From Filomicrobium insigne (GTDB lineage Bacteria > Pseudomonadota > Alphaproteobacteria > Rhizobiales > Hyphomicrobiaceae), in assembly GCF_900104305.1 (NCBI RefSeq), contig NZ_FNJC01000004.1, positions 124,001 through 188,000 on the forward strand: a stretch of 64,000 bases of DNA. Direction: 5' to 3'. The notes beneath the pieces are model-generated. The model did no database searches. It was not told the origin of the DNA and saw only the letters and a list, made by a program, of their open reading frames with translations. The stretch's first letter is position 1. The number at the start of each line of letters is the position of its first letter. Below are positions 18,408 through 26,991 of the stretch, one piece after another. The position numbers and the translations under genes are program-made.

Positions 18408-19133
18408 ATGACGACACGACACATGTATGTTCGCGGTTCGGTGCTTTGTGCGGCTGCCGGTGCGATGCTCATGTTGGGCGTTGCCAATGGTTTTGCCCCG
18501 TCGCAAGCGGTCGCCGCCGAGGATAAAGAAGGCGTTCGCGACATCCTGTTTGACACGCCTCAGCTCAATCTCGTTTCTGCCGGAGAAACGTTGAAATACA
18601 ATTTCTCTCGAGACGCGTCGGAGCCCAAACTGCTTGGGCCAAATTTCACGGATGAAATTAAAGTCGATGTCGCGAAGGCCAGCGAGGATGGTAAGCGTGA
18701 TGTGGACGTGCAGATATTTTCGGGCGACCGGGGCCGTGATGTCCGGCATTTGTCGGGAATGACGGCAAACCCCGTTCTGGTTTTCTATTTAGATCGGGCT
18801 GTTTCGAACTTTGCCCTTTTGGGTGGTGGAAGCAAAGGCTATCTCAAGAACCGCTTTCGCCTCGCGCTGCGGACCACAGCTAAAATCGAACCTGCGAAGC
18901 TTCAATACAATGGGAAGACTGTCGACGGTCACCATGTCTGGGTGACTCCGTACGCCAACGACCCGAGCAAAGAGAAAATGTCGGGCTATGAGAAGGCGCG
19001 TTTCGATGTCTTTGTGAGCGACGAGGTGCCCGGCTACCTTGTAGAGCTGAAGTCTCATTTCGAAAGTCCGCAACCCGGCGCTCCGAAGCTCAATGAGCGA
19101 ATAGTGCTTGATGGAGTGGGAGTCGAAAAATGA
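18408..19133 (+). CDS. Periplasmic protein of unknown function in the xox region
   Basis: A 241-residue protein with a signal peptide (VLCAAAGAMLMLGVANG... QAVAAED). The mature part begins with DILFDTPQLNLVSAGETLKYNFSRD and appears mostly beta-stranded. There is no cysteine in the mature region and no catalytic motif was recognised. It overlaps the next gene by 4 bp (ATGA), so the pair is translationally coupled. The position between a methanol-dehydrogenase-associated propeller and the xoxF gene suggests a role in the periplasmic methanol oxidation system, but that is inferred from context only. The ribosome site is GGGAGGAC. Confidence 0.7.
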   Translation: MTTRHMYVRGSVLCAAAGAMLMLGVANGFAPSQAVAAEDKEGVRDILFDTPQLNLVSAGETLKYNFSRDASEPKLLGPNFTDEIKVDVAKASEDGKRDVDVQIFSGDRGRDVRHLSGMTANPVLVFYLDRAVSNFALLGGGSKGYLKNRFRLALRTTAKIEPAKLQYNGKTVDGHHVWVTPYANDPSKEKMSGYEKARFDVFVSDEVPGYLVELKSHFESPQPGAPKLNERIVLDGVGVEK

Positions 19134-19498
19134 TTAAATTTCACAAGCTTTTAGTGGGCGCAGGGATGTGTGCCCTCGTATCTATTGGTTTGGCGAGCCA
19201 CGTTGGGGCTGTCTCTCTTCCTGAGAATGATTATCCGACGTCGACGCGAGCAGACTACGTGTTTGCCTGCATGCAGGTGAACGGGCAGACGCGAGAGAAC
19301 CTAATGAAGTGTTCGTGCTCGATCGACACGATCGCGGAATTGCTTCCCTACAAAGACTACGAGGAAGCGGAGACGGTGATGTCGGTTCGCCAGAAGGGTG
19401 GCGAGAACGTCTCGATGTTTCTGTCCTACAAGCCTCTGGTCGAGAAGGTGAACAATATGAAGCGCGCGCAGGTTGAAGCTGAGTTGCGTTGCTTCTAA
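19130..19498 (+). CDS. Small exported protein with conserved cysteines, xox region
   Basis: A 122-residue protein with a signal peptide (CALVSIGLASHVGAVS). The mature part carries four cysteines (FACMQVNG, KCSCSID, LRCF at the very end), spaced as for disulfides: Cys-x-Cys in the middle and a Cys two residues from the C-terminus. It has no haem motif and no EF-hand, so it is neither a cytochrome nor lanmodulin. Its ATG overlaps the stop of the preceding gene. A strong bidirectional hairpin terminator follows. The function is unknown; the oxidising periplasm and context suggest a partner of the dehydrogenase system. Confidence 0.72.
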   Translation: MIKFHKLLVGAGMCALVSIGLASHVGAVSLPENDYPTSTRADYVFACMQVNGQTRENLMKCSCSIDTIAELLPYKDYEEAETVMSVRQKGGENVSMFLSYKPLVEKVNNMKRAQVEAELRCF

Positions 19499-19537
19499 TC
19501 GCTCGCTACCGCACCTGATCATTCCGGTGTTTTAACA

Positions 19538-19573
19538 AGAAAGCCGGCAGGAAAAAAATCCTGCCGGCTTTCT
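19538..19573. terminator. Bidirectional intrinsic terminator
   Basis: A near-perfect stem (AGAAAGCCGGCAGG paired with CCTGCCGGCTTTCT) with an A-rich loop, between two convergent genes. A/T tracts on both sides allow it to work in both directions. Confidence 0.85.
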
Positions 19574-19600
19574 TGTAACTAATGTTGACGTCGGGGCGTA

Positions 19601-20419
19601 TCAAGAGCCCTTTGCTTCTGTCTGGGTTGTGAAAACCTTGCCGTCGGTATCTCGTGCGGTGACGGACAACGGCCCGTCTGCGCTGGCTGCATAGGTGAAG
19701 CGGATGTTGGGGTTTTCCGACAGGGAAATCCCCCCCTCCATCTCGAAGATCAGTTTGTCGCCCTTACGTACAACCATGTGGTCGAGGTACTTGGCTGGAA
19801 TATAGAGTCCGGTCAGCTGGTTCATTTGCATTCCGGAGTAGTTGGGATGGCGCACCATGACCTGAGCTTCGCGGGCAAGCTTGGTGGTGTCATCCGGCTT
19901 GAAGCTGCGTAACTTCATTTTGCCGATGTTGGCGAGCGCGGCATCCATGTCTTTGAGTGCTGGCGCCGAGCAACCGCCTGCCGCCTTCACGAACTTCGTC
20001 GTCATGTGAAGTTTGCCATCCTGCGTTTCGATGATGGCGCGTACATTCGAGTACATGTCGACGCGGACGCGCGTGGAGATCTTGCGTTCTCCCAGTCCTG
20101 CGCCTTCACCAAACTTGAAACTCGCGACGACCGGAGCTGGGTTCTTGTCGATGACAAGGGTCAACGACTTCACATCTGGCGCGATCGTTGCCGGCATCGT
20201 GATGGTCAAAGGGACGATGGCGGCGTCTTCTGCCCGATAAGGCGCGTCGAGTTTGACGGTTCCGTCTTCTTCAGAGATGGAACGGTCGCTGCCGTACAGT
20301 TCCTTCTTAATGCTCGGCCACAGGTTCTCATCGTCGGCTCTGACTGCCGGAGATAAGACCATAAAGGACAGGGCTAGCGCCGTAACCACCCCGAGGTGCA
20401 GTCCCTTGGTAAGCCACAT
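19601..20419 (-). CDS. Quinoprotein-dehydrogenase-associated SoxYZ-like carrier (fused SoxY-SoxZ)
   Basis: About 272 residues. A signal peptide (VVTALALSFMVLSPAVRA) precedes a SoxY-like domain ending in KAAGGCSAP, which holds a carrier-type Gly-Gly-Cys, and then a SoxZ-like domain (REAQVMVRHPNYSG, LSENPNIRFTY). This is the fused SoxYZ-like carrier family found beside PQQ alcohol dehydrogenases. The role is unproven; a thiol carrier in a periplasmic relay has been proposed from its architecture. The start is the ATG at 20417-20419, because the upstream ATG at 20434 overlaps the GGAGGA ribosome site itself. The partner zinc hydrolase gene lies just upstream in the same direction. Confidence 0.88.
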   Translation of the reverse strand: MWLTKGLHLGVVTALALSFMVLSPAVRADDENLWPSIKKELYGSDRSISEEDGTVKLDAPYRAEDAAIVPLTITMPATIAPDVKSLTLVIDKNPAPVVASFKFGEGAGLGERKISTRVRVDMYSNVRAIIETQDGKLHMTTKFVKAAGGCSAPALKDMDAALANIGKMKLRSFKPDDTTKLAREAQVMVRHPNYSGMQMNQLTGLYIPAKYLDHMVVRKGDKLIFEMEGGISLSENPNIRFTYAASADGPLSVTARDTDGKVFTTQTEAKGS

Positions 20420-20480
20420 CTCAAATTCCTCCATAGGATTCTATTTATTGCGCGTGCACGGTGGTTTTTGAGTGCCTTCG

Positions 20481-21551
20481 CTATTCCCACTCTAATTCGG
20501 CGAACGCGGCTGAAACGTTACGGGCATGATAGTCGTCAAACTGTTGCCATGCATCTTTTTCGCTGAAGCCGGCAGTCTTCGTGGCGGAAGCAAGAGTGCC
20601 TCCGCTTGCGATTATCTCCCGGATATCCGTTACGACCTTTTGCAGGTAACGCTCCTCGGGCGCTATTGAGTCGGGCCAAGACACGGACGCGGGACCGTGT
20701 CCAGGAACAGCGCGGGCGGCGCCTACCTTGCGCAGTTTTTCGATGACCTGCAGCCATCCCAGGATCGAGCCGTCGAGGGCTGGAATGTGTTCGACGAACA
20801 GCAAATCCCCCAGCAGAAGCGTTTGTGTCCGCTCGTCCAGGATCAACAAATCGTTATCGGTATGGGCCGTTGGCTGGGGATCAAGGCTTAACTGACGGCC
20901 GCCCAGGTCGATCGTTTCAAGCGACTGAATACTGCGTGTGGGCAGGATGACTTCCGTGCCTTCGAAGGCTGCGTCTCCCAATAGGTTCTTCGCCGCCGCG
21001 AGATAGTTCTCCGCGCGTGCTGCGAGGGCCCGGCTCATTTTGTAATGCGCAACGAATTCTGGATTGTCAGTCTTGAAGGCCGCGTTTCCGAGCACATGAT
21101 CGGGATGCATGTGGGTATTGATCACGTAGCGGATCGGCCGATCTGTTTTTTCTTTGATCGCAGCGCGAAGTGATTGACCGAAACGATAGCTGCCACCCGT
21201 ATCGATGACCGCGACTGCCTCCTCGCCGATAATGAATGCTGCGTTTGAAATTCCGCCGAGGTTGTTCGCACTGGTCAGTTCATGTCGTCCCTGATGGACG
21301 AAAAGGCCCGGTGCGATTTCGGACACCCCGAGTGGCTTTATGGCCTCTGACGCCGCGTGTGCGTTTTGCCAAGACATCGCTAATAGTGGCGAGATCAGTC
21401 CCAGGCATACGGTCGCGCACAGGACGTCACGGCGCGAGATATTTCCACCGCGTACCGACCTTCGCGGTCGTCTCGGCCTTAGATTGCTCGTCATTGTCAG
21501 CGCTTTTTGCAGAGTTTCCCGGCCATTGTTGCCGTCCTTATATTTAGTCAT
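20481..21551 (-). CDS. Quinoprotein relay system zinc metallohydrolase (MBL fold)
   Basis: About 356 residues from the chosen ATG. A Tat-type leader (SRRDVLCATVCLGL) is followed by a metallo-beta-lactamase domain with the metal motif THMHPDHVLGN and later VPGHGPAS. It belongs to the MBL-fold hydrolases that accompany PQQ dehydrogenases together with the SoxYZ-like carrier, which here is 61 bp downstream. The hydrolase may act on an adduct carried by the cysteine of that protein; this is inference. In-frame ATGs lie at 21650, 21551 and 21494. The middle one has the best upstream purine-rich site, and all keep the Tat signal. Confidence 0.85.
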   Translation of the reverse strand: MTKYKDGNNGRETLQKALTMTSNLRPRRPRRSVRGGNISRRDVLCATVCLGLISPLLAMSWQNAHAASEAIKPLGVSEIAPGLFVHQGRHELTSANNLGGISNAAFIIGEEAVAVIDTGGSYRFGQSLRAAIKEKTDRPIRYVINTHMHPDHVLGNAAFKTDNPEFVAHYKMSRALAARAENYLAAAKNLLGDAAFEGTEVILPTRSIQSLETIDLGGRQLSLDPQPTAHTDNDLLILDERTQTLLLGDLLFVEHIPALDGSILGWLQVIEKLRKVGAARAVPGHGPASVSWPDSIAPEERYLQKVVTDIREIIASGGTLASATKTAGFSEKDAWQQFDDYHARNVSAAFAELEWE

Positions 21552-21950
21552 TCCCGCACCGATGTTCTTATCGGTTTCATCTATCCGTGAACGGTCCGAC
21601 CAGCATCTCCGACGTTCATCACGCGTAAAAAACGGCTGTCGGTTATTCATGTGTTTGCATCGTCGAACGCGGCAAATGATTGCTATAATTCAATTAATTA
21701 GGTCAGTTTTGCTGACCTTTTGCGACCCCGGATTTTGTCTTTACGGATGGTCTTGCGGAGTGCGACAAAAAGTGCATAGATGCCACACACGGTAGCAGAC
21801 GTTTTCAGGGTCGGGAAAAAAAGTCCCAACTCATTCGAAAACCTTGACGGCCAAGACCGGGAAAAGCCGGCATTTCGTCAATCCGGGTTGTGACACGCTG
21901 ACGCTGCTGCCGCTTGCAAGCGTGGCAAGATCTCACAAGGAGGAAGCGCA
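21552..21950. other. Divergent control region upstream of xoxF
   Basis: About 400 bp between the zinc hydrolase and xoxF. It contains the dyad GGTCAG-N5-CTGACC at 21701-21717 followed by a short T run on the plus strand, which looks like an operator or an attenuator in the xoxF leader. No gene was found. xoxF has a strong AAGGAGGA ribosome site at 21937-21944. Confidence 0.5.
21701..21717 (+). promoter_or_regulatory. Dyad in the xoxF leader region
   Basis: A perfect 6-bp inverted repeat, GGTCAG-TTTTG-CTGACC, followed by TTTT on the plus strand, 234 bp before the xoxF start. It could be a regulator site or a small terminator/attenuator hairpin. Neither use is shown. Confidence 0.4.
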
Positions 21951-23750
21951 ATGCGCAAAAGTGCACTTACCGGTGCATTGCTCGTGACGATTTTCGCGTC
22001 GCCAGCCCTGGCGAACGACAGCGTTACGAAGCTGACGGCTGATCCTAACAACTGGGCCATTCAGACCGGTGACTATACCAACCAGCGCTATTCGAAGCTG
22101 GACCAGATCAACCGTGACAACGTTAAAGACCTTAAGGTCGCATGGACGTTCTCTACGGGTGTTCTGCGCGGTCACGAAGGTTCGCCGCTCGTTATTGGCG
22201 ATACCATGTGGCTTCATACGCCGTTTCCCAACAACGTCTTTGCCCTCGACCTGAACGAGCCTGGCAAGATCATCTGGACGTACAAGCCGAAGCAGGACCC
22301 GTCCGTTATTCCGGTCATGTGCTGTGACACGGTTAACCGCGGTCTCGCCTATGCAGACGGCATGATCTTCTTGCATCAGGCCGACACGACGGTTGTGGCG
22401 CTCGACGCCAAGACCGGCAAGGAAGTCTGGAAAGCTGTGAATGGTGACCCGAAGAAGGGTGAAACCAACACGGCGACCGTTCTTCCGGTGAAGGACAAGC
22501 TCGTTGTCGGTATTTCCGGCGGTGAATTCGGTGTTGCAGGTCACGTTACGGCCTACGACATCAAAACCGGCAAGCGGGTATGGCGTGCTTACTCTTCGGG
22601 ACCGGACGACCAAATCCTGTTCGATCCGCAGAAGACGATGTCGCTTGGCAAGCCTGTCGGCAAGGACTCTTCTCTGAAGACCTGGCAAGGCGATCAGTGG
22701 AAGATCGGCGGCGGCACGACTTGGGGTTGGTATTCTTACGATCCTGATCTCGACCTGATCTACTACGGTTCGGGTAACCCCTCGACGTGGAACCCTGCAC
22801 AGCGTCCGGGCGACAACAAGTGGTCAATGACCATCTTCGCTCGTAACCCTGACACGGGTGTTGCGAAGTGGGCCTATCAGATGACCCCGTTCGACGAGTG
22901 GGACTACGACGGTATCAACGAGATGATTCTCGCTGACATCGACGTGAAGGGCGAAAAGCGCAAAGTGCTCGTGCACTTCGACCGTAACGGCCTGGGTTAC
23001 ACCCTTGATCGTGGCACGGGCGAACTGCTTGTCGCTGAGAAGTTTGACCCAGCCGTCAACTGGACGACGGGCGTCGAGTTCGACAAGTCTAAGCCCAACT
23101 ATGGTCGTCCGTATGTTGTCGACAAGTACTCGACCGCTAAGAACGGCGAAGACGTGAACACGAAGGGCGTTTGCCCGGCTGCTCTCGGCTCGAAGGATAT
23201 GCAGCCAGCAACCTTCTCGCCACGTACGGGTCTGTTCTATGTGCCGACGAACCACGTCTGCATGGACTACGAACCATTCCGTGTTTCGTACACGGCTGGT
23301 CAGCCCTATGTTGGCGCGACGCTGTCGATGTATCCGGCTCCGAACAGCCACGGCGGTATGGGTAACTTTATCGCTTGGGACGCGGGCAAGGGTGAGATCG
23401 TATGGTCGCAACCTGAGCCATTCTCGGTCTGGTCTGGCGCTCTTGCCACGGCCGGCGGCGTTGTCTTCTACGGTACCCTTGAAGGTTACCTGAAGGCCGT
23501 CGACGAGAAGGACGGCAAGGAACTGTTCAAGTTCCGTACGCCTTCCGGCATCATTGGCAACGTTATGACCTACTCTCACAAGGGTAAGCAGTACGTTGGC
23601 ATCTTGTCGGGTATTGGTGGTTGGGCCGGTATCGGTCTGGCTGCTGGTCTGACGAACCCGACCGATGGTCTGGGTGCCGTTGGTGGCTATGCCGGCCTGA
23701 GCAACTACACCGCTCTCGGTGGCACGCTCACGGTCTTCTCGCTGCCATAA
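21951..23750 (+). CDS. xoxF: Lanthanide-dependent methanol dehydrogenase XoxF (first copy)
   Basis: A 599-residue PQQ-dependent methanol dehydrogenase with a signal peptide ending at LANDS. It shows the adjacent cysteine pair Cys124-Cys125 (MCCDTVNRG), metal ligands Glu192 and Asn276, the catalytic Asp318 and the extra Asp320 in DEWDYDG, which marks lanthanide-binding XoxF as opposed to calcium-type MxaF. Tryptophan-docking blade motifs run through the whole chain. It oxidises methanol to formaldehyde or formate in the periplasm and reduces XoxG. The residue before DEWDYDG is Phe where many methanol dehydrogenases have His. A strong ribosome site, a strong terminator and biased codons suggest high expression. 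xoxG and xoxJ follow. Confidence 0.96.
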   Translation: MRKSALTGALLVTIFASPALANDSVTKLTADPNNWAIQTGDYTNQRYSKLDQINRDNVKDLKVAWTFSTGVLRGHEGSPLVIGDTMWLHTPFPNNVFALDLNEPGKIIWTYKPKQDPSVIPVMCCDTVNRGLAYADGMIFLHQADTTVVALDAKTGKEVWKAVNGDPKKGETNTATVLPVKDKLVVGISGGEFGVAGHVTAYDIKTGKRVWRAYSSGPDDQILFDPQKTMSLGKPVGKDSSLKTWQGDQWKIGGGTTWGWYSYDPDLDLIYYGSGNPSTWNPAQRPGDNKWSMTIFARNPDTGVAKWAYQMTPFDEWDYDGINEMILADIDVKGEKRKVLVHFDRNGLGYTLDRGTGELLVAEKFDPAVNWTTGVEFDKSKPNYGRPYVVDKYSTAKNGEDVNTKGVCPAALGSKDMQPATFSPRTGLFYVPTNHVCMDYEPFRVSYTAGQPYVGATLSMYPAPNSHGGMGNFIAWDAGKGEIVWSQPEPFSVWSGALATAGGVVFYGTLEGYLKAVDEKDGKELFKFRTPSGIIGNVMTYSHKGKQYVGILSGIGGWAGIGLAAGLTNPTDGLGAVGGYAGLSNYTALGGTLTVFSLP

Positions 23751-23770
23751 GCGAGGCCTGATCGGCTTAG

Positions 23771-23805
23771 GGCCGGCGCGAGAACCTCTCGCGCCGGCCT
23801 TTTTT
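23771..23805 (+). terminator. Intrinsic terminator after xoxF
   Basis: A perfect 13-bp stem (GGCCGGCGCGAGA paired with TCTCGCGCCGGCC) with a 3-nt loop, followed by TTTTTT, 20 bp after the xoxF stop. It probably separates high-level xoxF transcription from xoxG/xoxJ. Confidence 0.92.
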
Positions 23806-23984
23806 GGTGAGGCGGATTAGGTCGTGATGTCGCGGAACCCAAACGCGCGCTCCGAGTACTTCTGCTAACGAAAGTTTTATATGCGGTCAGGCTTGTCATT
23901 CAGATGGCCACCGGGCACACAGTCTTTCGCATAGCCTTGGCGATACACAGGCTAGGTACGGACGTGGAGAAGAAAGGGAAATTC

Positions 23985-24557
23985 GTGAAGAGCATATGGA
24001 CTGGCTTCGCAGTTATCGCTTTGGCAGCTGGAGTTGCGAGCTTCGGGTTCTCATCCGTGAGCGCTGAAGATGCCAAGCAGAGCGGACCTTACGTTGATGC
24101 CGAAGGCTACCGGATGGCCGGAGAAGGGGCCACTTTCGAAGGCGGTAAATGGATGCTGCCATCGGGCGCGCCGACTTATCGTATCGATAAGGACGGTAAG
24201 ATGGACTTTCTCACCTATCGCGGCTTTCAGCGCTACCATTCCGAGTGTCACGTCTGCCATGGACCTGAAGGCGTCGGCTCGACCTACGCGCCGGCACTAA
24301 TGGATTCGCTCAAGACGATGGATTACTTCGACTTCCTCGGTGTTGTTGCGAGTGGTCGGACTGTCCATACGCCCGGCGGCGGAGAAAGCGTGATGCCCGC
24401 ACTCGGCGATAATAAGAACGTCATGTGCTATATTGACGGTATCTATACTTATTTGAAAGGGCGCGCAGATGGTGTCATTCCTCGCGGTCGGCCGGCGGGT
24501 AAGGAAGACAAGCCGCAAGAACTTGGCGACGCGGAAAATGCTTGCCTTGCGGGCTAG
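23985..24557 (+). CDS. xoxG: XoxG, cytochrome c for XoxF
   Basis: About 190 residues from the preferred GTG at 23985, which has AAAGGGA upstream and leads straight into the signal peptide (GFAVIALAAGVASFGFSS). The haem site is Cys88-Cys91-His92 (ECHVCHGPEG), followed by a cytochrome c fold with MPALGD, where Met is the likely sixth ligand. The sequence and position match the methanol-metabolism cytochrome XoxG, which takes electrons from lanthanide methanol dehydrogenase. Upstream in-frame ATG and GTG starts (23904, 23964) are less likely. Its end overlaps xoxJ by 20 bp. Confidence 0.92.
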   Translation: MKSIWTGFAVIALAAGVASFGFSSVSAEDAKQSGPYVDAEGYRMAGEGATFEGGKWMLPSGAPTYRIDKDGKMDFLTYRGFQRYHSECHVCHGPEGVGSTYAPALMDSLKTMDYFDFLGVVASGRTVHTPGGGESVMPALGDNKNVMCYIDGIYTYLKGRADGVIPRGRPAGKEDKPQELGDAENACLAG

Positions 24558-25398
24558 TTCCATTGGTCTGATTGTTGCGCTTGGCGTAATTCTCCTCGGC
24601 GGCGCAGCCGCCGAGGCAGCAGAGGGCGAGCGCGTTGATCTGGTCAACCGCCAAGTCTTGCGTGTCTGCGCCGACCCCGCGAACATGCCGTTCTCAAACC
24701 AGGATCCTAAAAATCCTGGTTTCGAAAATAAGATCGCTGACATTGTTGCGGCGGAGCTTGGAATTCCGGTGGAGTATACGTGGTTCCCGCAGTCTACGGG
24801 CTTCATCCGGCGTACGCTGTTCGCGAAAGCTTGTGACGTCGTGATGGGCTACGCGCAGGGTGATGAAATGGTTCTCAATACGAACCATTACTATCGCTCA
24901 GCGTATGCGCTGGTATTCCGGAAAGGCCAAGGGCTTGATGGGATCAGCACGTTGTCTGACCCCCGGCTGCTGGGCAAGCGATTGGGTGTTGTGGCTGGTA
25001 GCCCACCGGCAACGATCATCAGCCGTCTTGGCATGATGGGCAACGTGAAGCCGTATCAGTTGTTCGTTGATCGGCGTTACATGTCTCCATCGGAATTGAT
25101 GGTCGCCGATATTCGCTCCGGTGAAATTGCTGCCGGTGTGCTGTGGGGGCCTAATGCGGGTTATTTCTCAAAGCGTGGTGGCGAAGAACTGGAAGTCGTT
25201 CCGCTCCTGAAAGAGGGCAACAGTCCGCGCATGACGTATCGGATCACGATGGGTGTGCGACAGGGCGAAGATACCTGGAAGCATGAGTTGAACGAGATCA
25301 TTGCGAAGCGGCAAGGTGATATCGATCAGGTGCTTCTAGACTACGGCGTTCCTATTATCGACGAGCAAGATCAGTTGATCACCAAGGCCCGTAAATAG
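24538..25398 (+). CDS. xoxJ: XoxJ, periplasmic solute-binding-like partner of XoxF
   Basis: About 286 residues. A signal peptide (GLIVALGVILLGGAAAEA) precedes a type-2 periplasmic-binding fold beginning QVLRVCADPANMPFSN, the standard opening of the MoxJ/XoxJ family. The family resembles transporter binding proteins but works with the dehydrogenase; XoxJ is thought to bind partly folded XoxF and help activate it. The ATG at 24538 gives a clean signal peptide. An earlier ATG at 24469 would add 23 residues overlapping xoxG. The position directly after xoxG is the normal xoxFGJ order. Confidence 0.93.
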   Translation: MLALRASSIGLIVALGVILLGGAAAEAAEGERVDLVNRQVLRVCADPANMPFSNQDPKNPGFENKIADIVAAELGIPVEYTWFPQSTGFIRRTLFAKACDVVMGYAQGDEMVLNTNHYYRSAYALVFRKGQGLDGISTLSDPRLLGKRLGVVAGSPPATIISRLGMMGNVKPYQLFVDRRYMSPSELMVADIRSGEIAAGVLWGPNAGYFSKRGGEELEVVPLLKEGNSPRMTYRITMGVRQGEDTWKHELNEIIAKRQGDIDQVLLDYGVPIIDEQDQLITKARK

Positions 25399-25544
25399 CG
25401 AACTTTACCGTGGTGGGACTCGGGACGATGAGAATTGCGGAAGGCGACAAGCGCACGATGGCTTGTTGCCTTTTTCGCGTTTACGCGGCGGCTGATTTGA
25501 TGACTTTGATGGCGCCGCACTTTGGTACGGCGAGGTAGGTTGAA

Positions 25545-26177
25545 GTGGTGGCACATATCGTGGGTTTGGTGGGAAGCGGTTGTGGTGCTAGATCGTTTTC
25601 TCTTCTCGTTCGCTATGTGCTTTTGGTTCAGGTGATCGGGCTTTTTGTATTGTCCGGTGTATCGGACGTCTTTGCGGCCGGTGGCAAAAGCGTTGAGCCA
25701 CTGGTCACGGAGCCTGACACTTATCGCACAGACAACTATCGGGCTCCGGTGCCGGCGACGTTGAAGGGGGCTCAGGTTGTTGATGTCGGTGCTGCGGAAG
25801 ACCTTTGGAACGCCAAGGCGGCAGTATTCATTGACGTTTATCCACAACCTCCCAAGCCGCCTAATCTTCCAGAAGGCACGATCTGGCGGACACCGTCGCA
25901 TGAGAGTATCGCGGGCGCGCATTGGCTTGCCAATGTCGGTTACGGTGTGCTGTCGCCTGAGTACGAGGGCTATTTCCGCGCGGGGCTGGAGCGCCTTACT
26001 GAGGGAGACCGCTCGCGCCCGGTTGTTTTCTTCTGTCTCCGTGATTGCTGGATGTCGTGGAATGCCGCGCGACGGGCCCTCTCGTGGGGTTACCGCAACG
26101 TGATCTGGTTTCCCGATGGTACGGATGGTTGGAAAGAACTGGGCCTTCCCGCGGCTCAGATCAAGCCGGTGTCATAA
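25545..26177 (+). CDS. PQQ-associated CxxxCW-motif rhodanese-like protein
   Basis: A 210-residue protein with an N-terminal signal (VLLVQVIGLFVLSGVSDVFA). The C-terminal half is rhodanese-like, with the core motif FFCLRDCWMSWNAARRAL followed by SWGYRNVIWFPDGTDGW. This matches the family of small cysteine-motif proteins found beside PQQ-dependent dehydrogenases. The cysteine pair could carry out thiol or redox chemistry together with the SoxYZ-like carrier; that is inference. It starts with GTG (25545; 25548 also possible) and ends the rightward xox block, facing a leftward operon. Confidence 0.88.
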   Translation: MVAHIVGLVGSGCGARSFSLLVRYVLLVQVIGLFVLSGVSDVFAAGGKSVEPLVTEPDTYRTDNYRAPVPATLKGAQVVDVGAAEDLWNAKAAVFIDVYPQPPKPPNLPEGTIWRTPSHESIAGAHWLANVGYGVLSPEYEGYFRAGLERLTEGDRSRPVVFFCLRDCWMSWNAARRALSWGYRNVIWFPDGTDGWKELGLPAAQIKPVS

Positions 26178-26203
26178 GCTCTGTCGCCCAGTGCAGCAAA
26201 AGA

Positions 26204-26980
26204 CTACTCGTTCATGTGACTGCGAATGGCGCGGGCAACTGCGAAGGCGCGCTGTTCAATTAGTACGGGAATTTCACAAGCAAGAGGCAGGTTGTCCTGT
26301 CGCTCTTTAAAGACCCGTGCATTCCAATCGTAGTGATTTTGCAGCGTGTCGATTTCCTGTGAAATCTTTTCGCCTTTTGCTGCGCGATCATGGAGTGCGG
26401 CGAGTTCCTTGCCTTGATCCTCAAGCCGTTTGGCGCGTGCGCGCTGGCGCCGTTGAAATGTCTCGATACCATTCACGACTGAACTGCGGACGACGTTCGT
26501 TTCGTGAAGCACCCCGGCGAACAACAGTGTCAACTTCTTATCCCGTTCGGCTTCGGGGACCTTCTCGGCATAGTTTTTGATTGCTTCTTCAACCGAGTCC
26601 ATCTCGATACGCCGGCTAATCACGTAGGATACGAGCTCAGCGATCTCTTTGTCGTCGCGCCAGTTCTTGATCTCCTCAACCGGGGGGCCGTCCCATATTT
26701 GAGCTGATGTCAGGGTATCGATCTTACGTTGGACACACGGCCAGTCAGAGCCCGGCTCGGGCGTTTTTGTGTTTGCGGCGGGCACTTCTGTCTGCCTCGC
26801 GGGCGTTGGGCTTCCATCTTGCATCTGGCCGGGAGGGCCCGCCCACGCAGTCGCTGCTGCCATTATGCCGGTTGTTGCTAAAAACGTGGCGATGACCGCT
26901 GCCATTCGAACGCTCGTGCACTTCGTAGCACGGTGAGGCTGCGGGAGGACGATATTTGAGGTTCGGAGCATTGGTTTCAT
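26204..26980 (-). CDS. Exported helical protein at the end of the lut-like operon
   Basis: About 258 residues from the ATG at 26980; the frame is open further upstream but that part overlaps the permease gene. A signal peptide (VIATFLATTGIMAAATAWAG) leads to a Pro-rich linker and a mainly helical domain with a probable coiled coil around FQRRQRARAKRLEDQGKEL. No metal site was recognised. It is the last gene after the ABC permease. The lut cluster of Methylorubrum also encodes an exported protein (LutG) after its permease, so this may be the counterpart by position; sequence equivalence was not tested. Confidence 0.7.
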   Translation of the reverse strand: MKPMLRTSNIVLPQPHRATKCTSVRMAAVIATFLATTGIMAAATAWAGPPGQMQDGSPTPARQTEVPAANTKTPEPGSDWPCVQRKIDTLTSAQIWDGPPVEEIKNWRDDKEIAELVSYVISRRIEMDSVEEAIKNYAEKVPEAERDKKLTLLFAGVLHETNVVRSSVVNGIETFQRRQRARAKRLEDQGKELAALHDRAAKGEKISQEIDTLQNHYDWNARVFKERQDNLPLACEIPVLIEQRAFAVARAIRSHMNE

Positions 26981-26991
26981 TTCTCTGGCGT

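Noticed and set aside
18408-19498. Possible lanmodulin in the xox region
   Set aside because: Neither small protein has a DxDxDG-type EF-hand loop.
22824-23579. Leftward 251-residue open frame inside xoxF
   Set aside because: It is antisense to xoxF. The strong codon bias of xoxF removes stops from that strand.
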